Assembly (NCBI GenBank): GCA_016931435.1 | Contig: JAFGET010000144.1 | Location: 1 to 7,946, forward strand | Length of the DNA: 7,946 nucleotides | Reading direction: 5' to 3' | DNA from: Candidatus Omnitrophota bacterium | GTDB lineage: Bacteria; Omnitrophota; Gorgyraeia; Gygaellales; Profunditerraquicolaceae | In this document: piece after piece, positions 1 through 4,978 of the stretch | Layout of the letters: each line of letters opens with the position of its first letter | Numbering within the stretch: the stretch's first letter is position 1 | Position numbers and translations under genes: made by a program | Notes under the pieces: model-generated | Databases searched by the model: none | What the model saw: the letters and a program-made list of their open reading frames with translations, nothing else | Told to the model about the DNA's origin: nothing

Positions 1-567
1 GTGCCATATCTTGAGTGCGGTTTAATTAATAATGAGCGCTGTTTTTATGTGACCGGAGACCTTAAAAAAGAAGAGATCTGTCAGGCATTAAGCAGCCGCG
101 GAATAGATGCGCAAGGCTGTATAGAGCGCGGGCAACTTATTTTTTCTACCAAGGAGGAAAGTTATTTTAAAGAAGGTTTTTTTTCTCCTTTGGGGATGCT
201 GAATCTTGTGCAGTATTCGCATTATGAAGCTTTGAAAGCGGGATTTTCAGGTTTGCGCGGCAGCGGAGAACTAAATTGGGTGTCAGAGGGGTTATCGGAC
301 TCAAGCAAAGTGACAGATTATGAACGGGAATTAAATTTTTTATTCAGGTATAACCGGCTTATCACACTATGTCAGTATGATGAAGAAAAGGTCAATGAAA
401 AAATATTACTCCAAGTCATATATACTCATCCTAAGGTAGTTATTTACGGTAAATATTATGATAATCCCAATTACGTGCAGCCTGAGATATTAAGAGGGCA
501 CCTAATGGATAAATATGAGCAGGATAAATATTCTAAGGTCAGAGATAGTATAATCGATCCCAGTTAA
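1..567 (+). CDS. MEDS-domain sensory protein, 5'-truncated by window edge
   Basis: The 188 visible residues match the MEDS (methanogen/methylotroph DcmR sensory) domain. Family-like blocks are GLINNERCFYVTGD (residues 7-20), GFSGLRGSGELNW (81-93), LCQYD (123-127) and THPKVVIYG (142-150). MEDS domains are thought to sense small ligands or redox state and are often joined to histidine kinases or regulators. Here only about 38 residues follow the domain and no kinase or DNA-binding part is seen, so any output must lie upstream or on another protein. The GTG at position 1 is probably an internal Val codon: the family normally begins with about 20-30 more residues, including a conserved early segment before this GL-NNERC block, so the gene very likely starts outside the window. 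A terminator follows 29 bases after the stop. The next gene is a lone receiver domain, but a promoter and a long leader separate them, so co-transcription is unlikely. The family call is firm; the ligand is unknown. Confidence 0.8.
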   Translation: MPYLECGLINNERCFYVTGDLKKEEICQALSSRGIDAQGCIERGQLIFSTKEESYFKEGFFSPLGMLNLVQYSHYEALKAGFSGLRGSGELNWVSEGLSDSSKVTDYERELNFLFRYNRLITLCQYDEEKVNEKILLQVIYTHPKVVIYGKYYDNPNYVQPEILRGHLMDKYEQDKYSKVRDSIIDPS

Positions 568-595
568 AAATCTTTAATTATTATCATTTTTATGC

Positions 596-624
596 CCCGG
601 GCAGAATTTTGCTTGGGTTTTTTT
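596..624 (+). terminator. Rho-independent terminator after the MEDS gene
   Basis: Arm CCCGGGCA (596-603) pairs with TGCTTGGG (610-617) over 8 bp with two G-U pairs. The loop is six bases (604-609), and seven Ts (618-624) follow directly. It lies 29 bases past the MEDS stop codon, where a terminator is expected. Confidence 0.75.
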
Positions 625-641
625 ATTTTTAGGGGTATAAT
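613..641 (+). promoter_or_regulatory. Sigma-70-type promoter for the response-regulator operon
   Basis: A -35-like TTGGGT (613-618) and a perfect -10 TATAAT (636-641) are separated by exactly 17 bases. The -35 box lies in the 3' arm of the upstream terminator. The predicted start is near 648, a few bases before the first hairpin unit, so the whole hairpin array would be transcribed as a leader of about 290 nt. The -10 match is excellent and the -35 is only half consensus (TTG). Confidence 0.6.
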
Positions 642-650
642 TTTTAAATA

Positions 651-907
651 ACACCCCAGCTTATTGGTATGCTGGGTGTACCCTTTACTAGGGTAACACC
701 CCAGCTTATTGGTATGCTGGGTGTACCCCTTACTGCAGAAAGCAGTACACCAAACCATCCTTTAGGTTTGGGTGTAAAGTGCAGAAAGCAGTACACTAAA
801 CCATCCGATAGGTTTGGGTGTTTACTGAGTTTAACACCCCAGTTTATCGGAATACTGGGTGTACCCTTTTCTAGGGTAACACCCGGCCTTATAGGATAGG
901 CCGGTGT
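651..907. repeat. Array of six 29-nt hairpin units with conserved loop
   Basis: Six units, each exactly 29 nt, lie at 651-679 (+), 696-724 (+), 747-775 (-), 793-821 (-), 834-862 (+) and 879-907 (+). In the unit's own orientation each begins ACACCC and ends GTGT. Unit bases 1-3 pair with 27-29, one C in the 5' arm is bulged, and bases 5-10 pair with 21-26. The loop (bases 12-19) follows TATNGGAT: TATTGGTA twice, TAAAGGAT, TATCGGAT, TATCGGAA and TATAGGAT. The mid-stem changes by paired substitution: CAGC/GCTG, AAACC/GGTTT, CAGT/ACTG and GGCC/GGCC. Units 1 and 2 sit in a 41-base direct repeat with one mismatch (649-689, 694-734). Linkers are 12-22 nt, and three form smaller hairpins: 680-694 and 863-877 (ACCCT/AGGGT) and 732-746 (ACTGC/GCAGT). 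No protein-like reading frame accounts for it. It resembles REP/BIME-type palindromes in form, but I do not recognise the family. Confidence 0.85.
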
Positions 908-910
908 CCC

Positions 911-929
911 CCCCCTACTGGGGGAGGAG
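911..929 (+). promoter_or_regulatory. GC hairpin abutting a strong Shine-Dalgarno site
   Basis: CCCCC (911-915) pairs with GGGGG (920-924) around a TACT loop, in the same layout as the small linker hairpins of the array. The 3' arm runs straight into AGGAG (925-929), seven bases before the ATG at 937. The combined GGGGGAGGAG is the strongest ribosome-binding site in this region. Pairing of the G run could limit access to part of it. Confidence 0.6.
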
Positions 930-936
930 ATAGCTT

Positions 937-1311
937 ATGCCAGCAAAGAAGATCTTGATTGCTGAAGACGAACCCGATACCCTGAATATCCTGGTCAAAA
1001 AGCTGGAGCATAACGGCTATCAGGTGATGGGGTTATCCTGCGGCAGAAAGGTCCCCGAGAATTCCAAGATCTATAAACCGGATTTGATAATCATGGATAT
1101 CTTGATGGGCGATACGGACGGATACAGCGTAGCTGAAGTGTTGAGGCAGGATAAAGAACTGGAAGATACCCCGATCATCTTCATGTCTGCTCAGGAGCTG
1201 GAGTATTCCGTCATCGGACAAAGGTTGTGCGAGATCGGCCACTGTGAATTTATCACGAAGTTTTGCTCTTATGAAGATTTACTTATGAAAGTGAGGCAGA
1301 GGATAGGGTAG
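937..1311 (+). CDS. Single-domain response regulator (receiver, CheY-like)
   Basis: The 124 residues form one receiver (REC) domain and nothing else. Visible landmarks are the acidic pair E10/D11 in ILIAEDE, the phospho-acceptor Asp54 in PDLIIMD, the switch Ser84 in IFMSAQ, and Lys108 in FITKF. Lys108 is followed by Phe where most receivers have Pro. All catalytic residues are present, so it should be phosphorylated by a histidine kinase or act as a relay. No output domain is attached, so it probably works by protein-protein contact; no partner kinase is in the window. The start is fixed by the strong Shine-Dalgarno at 920-929. The stop TAG abuts the next gene's ATG with no gap, indicating translational coupling. 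Transcription probably starts near 648 and passes through the hairpin array. Confidence 0.92.
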   Translation: MPAKKILIAEDEPDTLNILVKKLEHNGYQVMGLSCGRKVPENSKIYKPDLIIMDILMGDTDGYSVAEVLRQDKELEDTPIIFMSAQELEYSVIGQRLCEIGHCEFITKFCSYEDLLMKVRQRIG

Positions 1312-2232
1312 ATGAATTCACACAGACTCATTTTTATAATATTATTTTTTATTTTTTATGCGTTTGCGGGCAGCGGTCCTTATAAATGCGCCATCGCTTC
1401 GGATTATCAATCCCAGCCTGATCCCGGATCTGATTCCGAAGACAAATCTGATCCGGAAGGAAATGATACAATAGAAGCCGATTTCAGGTCTTTTCCTCTT
1501 ACTTCTTTAAAGTCTGGCCAGGGAGAAGCGGAGATTTTTGAATATTCTCTTCGTTACAGCCGCGACTTTAAAGTTTGCAATAAGCTTCCGGTAAAATTTG
1601 CCCTGACTCAATCTTACGTGGATGTTGAGGATAATACAAACCTAGATATCCCGCCTTACCTGGTGGGCTTAAAGTTTGATGTCGAAACCACTCTGCCGTT
1701 TTTTAAGCTGCGGCATATTTATTTCAGGTCAGGGATAAGCCCTTCTTTTTATAGCGGAGAGTGGCATATCAACGGTTCGACCTTCAGGATGCCTTCGCGT
1801 TATTTTCTTATCTTTCATCCGGATAATGTTTGGACATTTATCTGCGGCCTCGCCGTATATCCTGATTACGAGCGTCAGGTTTTGCCTATTGCGGGATTTA
1901 TTTATAAGCCTAATGACAAGATCGAGTTTTACCTGTTACCGCAAAGGCCTAATATTTCTTATTTCTTAAGCGAAAGGTTAAGATTGTTCATCGAAGGTGA
2001 TTTGCTTTCTAATGAATTTGAGGTGACCAAGGACGATTCGAACGGGACGGTATTGACTTATAAAAGGGGATATTTATCCCTGGGTACGGAATTAAAGATA
2101 AATAGGGACGCCAAAGCTTCTGTTTCTTTCGGCGAATCTTTCGGCCGTTACCTTAAATATAGGGATGCCCCGGGAAAGTTGAGTTTAAGGAACAGTTTTT
2201 GCGCCGAATTAAGGTTTCAGGTATCGATGTAG
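1312..2232 (+). CDS. Secreted outer-membrane beta-barrel-like protein (DUF6268-like)
   Basis: This 306-residue protein has a clear signal peptide: a hydrophobic stretch at about residues 6-19 and an AIA motif at 27-29 that fits signal peptidase I cleavage before Ser30. Residues 30-55 are a polar, acidic, Pro/Ser-rich linker. The rest alternates polar and aromatic/hydrophobic residues in short strands with Gly and Asp/Asn turns, ending in aromatic-containing strands (LSLRNSFCAELRFQV), as in outer-membrane beta-barrels. The pattern recalls the DUF6268 outer-membrane group, but I assign that from style only. It starts on the base after the response-regulator stop, with a purine-rich site (1298-1308) inside that gene, so the two are coupled. 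The link suggests a two-component signal tied to a surface protein, but function is unknown. Confidence 0.7.
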   Translation: MNSHRLIFIILFFIFYAFAGSGPYKCAIASDYQSQPDPGSDSEDKSDPEGNDTIEADFRSFPLTSLKSGQGEAEIFEYSLRYSRDFKVCNKLPVKFALTQSYVDVEDNTNLDIPPYLVGLKFDVETTLPFFKLRHIYFRSGISPSFYSGEWHINGSTFRMPSRYFLIFHPDNVWTFICGLAVYPDYERQVLPIAGFIYKPNDKIEFYLLPQRPNISYFLSERLRLFIEGDLLSNEFEVTKDDSNGTVLTYKRGYLSLGTELKINRDAKASVSFGESFGRYLKYRDAPGKLSLRNSFCAELRFQVSM

Positions 2233-2235
2233 CTT

Positions 2236-3006
2236 ATGGTTATGAACAATAAAGAGATCATCAGGCGGAACTTTTCCAGGCACGCGTATTCCTATGATTA
2301 TTATTGCGGAGTGCAGCGTAAGGTTGCGCATAAGCTTCTTGAGCGTATAAATGGCAAAAGAGCATGCCGCATACTGGAAATTGGCTGCGGCACCGGAAAT
2401 TACACCGCTTTACTTAGAAGGCGCTATAAAGAGGCGCGATTGGAAGCGGTAGATATTTCCGAAAAAATGATCGAGGTTGCCAAAAAAAAACTAAAAAAAT
2501 CGGGAGTGAGATTTAGTATCGGAGATGCACCGGCACTCAGCAATAGCAATTCTTTCGATCTTATAACTTCTAATGCCTGCTTTCAATGGTTAGCAGACCT
2601 GGAAGGATCTTTAACGAAATATAAAAAATTGCTTAAAAGGAAAGGAGCGATCGCTTTTACCGTGTTCGGGCCGCTGACCTTTCATGAGTTGAATATCGCC
2701 TTGCGCGATGTTTGCGCTAATTCTGTTGCGGCAGAGAGGTTTATGTCTTTGTTAAAATTAAAAGAAATATTAGGAAAAAACTTTAAAAAAATAAGCATAG
2801 TAGAAAAAAAATACCGTGAGAACTACCGCTCTCTGACAGAGCTGCTTTTTAAAATAAAATATAGCGGTATAAGGGGGAGCGTGGCACAAAATAATATAAT
2901 TTTTACCCGGAAAATTTTACGTCGTCTAGAAAATACCTACGGGCAGAGGTTTGGCGCGATAAGAGCCACTTATCAAGTTTTTTTCTGCGTTGGTTTCAAG
3001 CCTTGA
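2236..3006 (+). CDS. bioC: Malonyl-ACP O-methyltransferase (BioC-like)
   Basis: A class I SAM-dependent methyltransferase of 256 residues, the usual BioC size. The N-terminal FSRHAYSYDYYCGVQRKVA (residues 13-31) matches the BioC-type helix. SAM motif I is ILEIGCGTG (46-54), the acidic residue after strand 2 is Asp73, and GDA (96-98) and SNACFQWL (112-119) follow. The later FGPLTFHEL (144-152) and YRSLTELLFKIKYSGIRG (197-214) resemble BioC-specific segments. BioC methylates malonyl-ACP so that fatty-acid enzymes can build the pimeloyl chain of biotin. No other bio gene is in the window; it follows the beta-barrel gene by three bases, so it shares that transcript. Two in-frame ATGs (2236, 2242) are possible and neither has a strong ribosome site. 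A generic methyltransferase is the alternative. Confidence 0.8.
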   Translation: MVMNNKEIIRRNFSRHAYSYDYYCGVQRKVAHKLLERINGKRACRILEIGCGTGNYTALLRRRYKEARLEAVDISEKMIEVAKKKLKKSGVRFSIGDAPALSNSNSFDLITSNACFQWLADLEGSLTKYKKLLKRKGAIAFTVFGPLTFHELNIALRDVCANSVAAERFMSLLKLKEILGKNFKKISIVEKKYRENYRSLTELLFKIKYSGIRGSVAQNNIIFTRKILRRLENTYGQRFGAIRATYQVFFCVGFKP

Positions 3007-3044
3007 ACACACCCCACTTTTCTTAATAACCAAATAATTATCAT

Positions 3045-3092
3045 AAAAAAATCAATTTTTTACTTGACAAAGCACAGTTTATAGTTTAAACT
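3045..3092 (+). promoter_or_regulatory. Promoter of the tRNA-Thr / rpmG / secE-nusG cluster
   Basis: A perfect -35 TTGACA (3064-3069) and a -10-like TAAACT (3087-3092) are separated by 17 bases. An A/T-rich tract with runs of A and T (about 3045-3062) lies just upstream, as in UP elements of strong stable-RNA promoters. Transcription would begin near 3099 and enter the structured leader. No terminator is seen between bioC and this point, so some read-through is possible. Confidence 0.65.
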
Positions 3093-3109
3093 TTATATTT
3101 TAAATTAGG

Positions 3110-3207
3110 CCGAGAAAGACTTTCCGTAATTCTTCAAGGAATATCGTAGGCTGTTCCATTAAAAGAATTTAGTAAAATTCTTGTGGAAAGGTTTTTGTCT
3201 CTTTCGG
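3110..3207 (+). ncRNA. Candidate structured leader RNA upstream of tRNA-Thr
   Basis: The segment folds by eye into a branched structure. GAAAGA (3114-3119) pairs with TCTTTC (3200-3205), with CC/GG outside (3110-3111 and 3206-3207). CTTTCC (3120-3125) pairs with GGAAAG (3185-3190). Inside lie two hairpins: ATTCT (3129-3133) with GGAAT (3138-3142), and a perfect 8-bp AAGAATTT (3163-3170) with AAATTCTT (3175-3182) around an AGTA loop. It starts about 10 bases after the predicted transcription start and has no open frame. I recognise no known leader family; it lacks the conserved T-box sequence. It may be a processed tRNA-operon leader or a regulatory RNA. Confidence 0.4.
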
Positions 3208-3240
3208 GTGATTGAGTATTCATCTCCAGCTACAAGAAAT

Positions 3241-3313
3241 GCTGGAGTAGCTCAGTTGGTAGAGCACGTCCTTGGTAAGGACGGGGTCACGGGTTCGATC
3301 CCCGTCTCCAGCT
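3241..3313 (+). tRNA. tRNA-Thr (anticodon GGU)
   Basis: A complete 73-nt cloverleaf. The acceptor is GCTGGAG (3241-3247) with CTCCAGC (3306-3312). The D-arm is GCTC/GAGC. The anticodon stem CGTCC/GGACG carries loop TTGGTAA with anticodon GGT at 3274-3276. The T-arm is ACGGG/CCCGT with loop TTCGATC. The discriminator is T3313 and CCA is not encoded. It reads ACC and ACU. tRNA-Thr(GGU) is commonly found upstream of tuf, rpmG, tRNA-Trp and secE, so its place fits. Confidence 0.97.
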
Positions 3314-3325
3314 TAAGATGAGGGC

Positions 3326-3342
3326 ATCCGCCGTAGGCGGAT
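3326..3342. repeat. GC-rich palindrome (TCCGCC-GTA-GGCGGA type)
   Basis: ATCCGCC (3326-3332) pairs perfectly with GGCGGAT (3336-3342) over a GTA loop. The core is the same as the palindrome at 6724-6738, which has a GAA loop. It sits 13 bases after tRNA-Thr, in the space before rpmG. No T-run follows, so it is not a standard terminator; it may act in tRNA 3' processing or be a dispersed repeat. Confidence 0.7.
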
Positions 3343-3418
3343 TAAGCCGAAATTATACCGAGCTTGGGGCAAAAGTTTCTAAAGAGATCCTTGCCCGTTC
3401 AGGCGAGGTAAAAAAGAA

Positions 3419-3568
3419 ATGCGCGAGATTATTACATTCGAATGTACCGTTTGTAAGAACAGGACTTATTCCGGGACAAAGAATAAGAAAAAGCATCAGG
3501 ACAGGCTGGAGACAAAGAAATTTTGTAGATTTTGCCGCAAGCATACGGGCCATAAGGAGATAAAGTAA
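3419..3568 (+). CDS. rpmG: Large ribosomal subunit protein bL33
   Basis: A 49-residue protein beginning MREIITFECTVCK and ending KFCRFCRKHTGHKEIK, the normal length for bL33. Two zinc-knuckle pairs are present, C9-x2-C12 and C36-x2-C39, so this is the Zn-binding (C+) form. The segment TKNKKKHQDRLETKKFC matches the family's TKNKRN-PDRLELKKYC pattern. It binds 23S rRNA near the tRNA exit site of the 50S subunit. GAGGT (3405-3409) lies nine bases before the ATG and fixes the start. It sits between tRNA-Thr and tRNA-Trp, as in many bacteria. A longer frame overlapping it (3318-3563) is a shadow. Confidence 0.95.
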   Translation: MREIITFECTVCKNRTYSGTKNKKKHQDRLETKKFCRFCRKHTGHKEIK

Positions 3569-3584
3569 TTTTTTAGTTGGTTAT

Positions 3585-3655
3585 AGGAGCGTCGGTTAAT
3601 GGCAAACCAACGGTCTCCAAAACCGTTACTGCAGGTTCGACTCCTGCCGCTCCTG
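3585..3655 (+). tRNA. tRNA-Trp (anticodon CCA)
   Basis: A 71-nt cloverleaf. The acceptor is AGGAGCG (3585-3591) with CGCTCCT (3648-3654). The D-arm is GGTT/AACC. The anticodon stem ACGGT/ACCGT carries loop CTCCAAA with anticodon CCA at 3617-3619. The T-arm is GCAGG/CCTGC with loop TTCGACT. The G discriminator (3655) is the usual one for bacterial tRNA-Trp, and CCA is not encoded. Its position just before secE is the conserved bacterial arrangement. Confidence 0.97.
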
Positions 3656-3682
3656 CTGTCGATATAAGTTCATAAAAGGGTG

Positions 3683-3874
3683 ATGAATATATTAGAAAAA
3701 CCTGTCAGGTTCTTAAAAGAGACAAAAGTTGAGCTTAGCAAAGTATCTTGGTCGACGCGCGAAGAATTAATAGGCTCGACGATAGTAGTCATCAGCATGA
3801 CTTTTATAGCCGGGCTCTTTATATTCATAATAGATTTTTTGCTTTCCAAAGTATTGAGCGTACTATTCAAATAA
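3683..3874 (+). CDS. secE: Preprotein translocase subunit SecE
   Basis: This is the short, single-spanning form of SecE, 63 residues from the ATG at 3683. The amphipathic N-terminal part contains FLKETKVELSKVSWSTREEL, the conserved cytoplasmic segment that contacts SecY. One transmembrane helix follows (about residues 33-54). SecE clamps SecY in the SecYEG channel of the inner membrane. A GTG directly before the ATG, in frame at 3680, is the other possible start. The nearby AAAAGGGTGA is too close to either codon to decide, and the ATG matches family N-termini better. nusG follows after 10 bases. Confidence 0.93.
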   Translation: MNILEKPVRFLKETKVELSKVSWSTREELIGSTIVVISMTFIAGLFIFIIDFLLSKVLSVLFK

Positions 3875-3884
3875 CTTTTTAGAT

Positions 3885-4412
3885 ATGAAACAGTGGTATA
3901 TCGTGCATACACAAACAGGGCTTGAAGACAAGGTGAAGTTATCTTTAGACAATAAAGTCACAACAGACTGCCTTCAAGAGCTTATCGCGCAGGTAGTGAT
4001 TCCTACCGAGCAGGTCTCTGAGATACGGGGAGGTAAAAAGAAAATAACCGAAAGAAAGTTCCTCCCCGGATATCTCTTAGTAGAAATGGAACTGAACGAA
4101 AAAACATATTTTCTTATCAAGTCTGTCCCCGGGGTCACCGGATTCATCGGCTTAGGCAAAAAGCCTACTCCGTTGCCGCAGTCAGAAGTAGACGGGATAT
4201 TGAAAAAGACCCATGATACCCAGGCAAAGCCCAGCCCTAAAGTAGCTTTTGAGAAGGGTGAGCAGGTAAGGGTCACCGAAGGGCCTTTTATTAATTTTAA
4301 CGGCACGATCGACGAGATACACCCCGAAAAAGGCAAACTTAAAGTAAATGTTTCTATTTTTGGCAGGGCAACTCCTGTAGAGTTGGAATATTGGCAGGTA
4401 GAAAAGGTTTAA
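3885..4412 (+). CDS. nusG: Transcription termination/antitermination factor NusG
   Basis: This 175-residue protein has the two-domain NusG layout. The NGN domain covers about residues 1-110, beginning KQWYIVHTQTGLEDKV and including RKFLPGYLLVEM (58-69), which binds RNA polymerase. After a linker, the KOW domain (about 120-175) starts FEKGEQVRVTEGPFINFNGTI and contacts Rho or ribosomal protein S10. NusG travels with RNA polymerase, suppresses pausing and couples transcription with translation. It sits directly after secE as in most bacteria. No clear Shine-Dalgarno precedes the ATG, so translation may depend on secE. The length is normal, with no inserted domain II. Confidence 0.97.
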   Translation: MKQWYIVHTQTGLEDKVKLSLDNKVTTDCLQELIAQVVIPTEQVSEIRGGKKKITERKFLPGYLLVEMELNEKTYFLIKSVPGVTGFIGLGKKPTPLPQSEVDGILKKTHDTQAKPSPKVAFEKGEQVRVTEGPFINFNGTIDEIHPEKGKLKVNVSIFGRATPVELEYWQVEKV

Positions 4413-4420
4413 TATGATAG

Positions 4421-4473
4421 CTCCTCGCATAAGTACACAAAAATTGCAACACAATTACTGTGTATGCGAGGAG
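4421..4473 (+). promoter_or_regulatory. Long interrupted hairpin in the nusG-rplK spacer
   Basis: CTCCTCGCAT (4421-4430) pairs perfectly with ATGCGAGGAG (4464-4473). A bulge AAGT (4431-4434) follows, then ACACA (4435-4439) with TGTGT (4459-4463), and AATTG (4442-4446) with CAATT (4452-4456) around loop CAACA. It begins eight bases after the nusG stop and lacks a following T-run, so it is not a plain terminator. It could be an mRNA processing site, a pause site or a protein-binding element. Confidence 0.65.
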
Positions 4474-4480
4474 TAAATTC

Positions 4481-4534
4481 GGCCCAATAACTTAGGTGCA
4501 TCCCGCGTTCCGCGGGTTTCCCTAAGTTATGGCC
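4481..4534 (+). promoter_or_regulatory. Second long hairpin directly before rplK start
   Basis: GGCC (4481-4484) with GGCC (4531-4534), then after a CA bulge ATAACTTAGG (4487-4496) with CCTAAGTTAT (4521-4530). Inside is a GC hairpin, CCCGCG (4502-4507) with CGCGGG (4511-4516), loop TTC. It ends six bases before the rplK ATG (4541) and covers the place where a Shine-Dalgarno would be. L1 represses the L11-L1 operon in E. coli by binding its mRNA leader, so an L1-type control site is plausible, but I see no specific L1 motif. Confidence 0.6.
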
Positions 4535-4540
4535 TTGTTT

Positions 4541-4966
4541 ATGGCTAAGAAGGTAGTAGCGCAGATCAAATTACATGTCCCTGCAGGTCAGGCGAATCCC
4601 GCCCCTCCCGTGGGGCCGGCGTTAGGACAGCATGGTGTCAACATAATGCAGTTCTGCAAGCAGTTCAATGACCAGACTAAGGGAAGGGATGGCTTGATCC
4701 TTCCTGTAGTAATCAGCGTACACGATGATAGGTCTTTTACTTTTATTATTAAAAGTCCGCCTTCTTCGATTTTGATCAAGCGCGCGGCAAATTTAGCCAA
4801 GGCCTCCGGCACAAGCGGTAAGGAGATCATCGGAAGCATAACTAGGAAGCAGGCCGAAGAGATAGCCAAGCAGAAGATGGGGGATTTAAATACCGCGGAT
4901 ATGGAAGAGGCGGTCAAGAGTATCAAGGGCACGGCCCGTAGTATGGGGATTACCGTAGAGGATTAA
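4541..4966 (+). CDS. rplK: Large ribosomal subunit protein uL11
   Basis: A 141-residue protein starting MAKKVVAQIKLHVPAGQANPAPPVGPALGQHGVNIMQFCKQFN, nearly superimposable on E. coli L11 (142 residues). The N-terminal domain carries the Pro-rich helix bound by thiostrepton-type drugs. The C-terminal domain (about residues 74-141) binds the GTPase-associated region of 23S rRNA and ends AVKSIKGTARSMGITVED, as in the family. An in-frame ATG at 4529 would add four residues (MALF) but lies inside the hairpin arm; the ATG at 4541 gives the family N-terminus. No Shine-Dalgarno is visible, unlike rplL. rplA follows after 12 bases. Confidence 0.97.
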   Translation: MAKKVVAQIKLHVPAGQANPAPPVGPALGQHGVNIMQFCKQFNDQTKGRDGLILPVVISVHDDRSFTFIIKSPPSSILIKRAANLAKASGTSGKEIIGSITRKQAEEIAKQKMGDLNTADMEEAVKSIKGTARSMGITVED

Positions 4967-4978
4967 AAAATCCAGGCA

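Noticed and set aside
669..899. A 76-codon open frame on the + strand across the hairpin array
   Set aside because: Its codons follow the palindromic repeat units, it has no ribosome site, and its protein is simply the translated repeat. The same holds for the minus-strand frame at 564-758.
651..907. CRISPR array
   Set aside because: The repeats are hairpin units of variable stem sequence in mixed orientation, with linkers of only 12-22 nt that are themselves related. There are no unique spacers and no cas genes.
651..907. Tandem integron attC sites
   Set aside because: There are imperfect palindromes with an extrahelical base, but no GTTRRRY/RYYYAAC core boxes, no cassette genes between units and no integrase.
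3040..3061. A/T stem as terminator for bioC
   Set aside because: Only A-T pairs with a very small loop; no stable GC stem, so a UP-like tract for the next promoter is a better reading.
3343..3418. Remnant of a tuf gene before rpmG
   Set aside because: The translated segment has a vague likeness to the EF-Tu C-terminus (GAKVSKEIL against GAGVVTKIL), too short and too weak to claim.
3318..3563. An 81-codon frame overlapping rpmG
   Set aside because: It overlaps the clear bL33 gene in another frame and contains the GC palindrome; no family resemblance.
4529..4540. Upstream ATG of rplK adding MALF
   Set aside because: It lies inside the hairpin's 3' arm and gives an N-terminus unlike the family; the ATG at 4541 gives MAKKV as in other L11 proteins.
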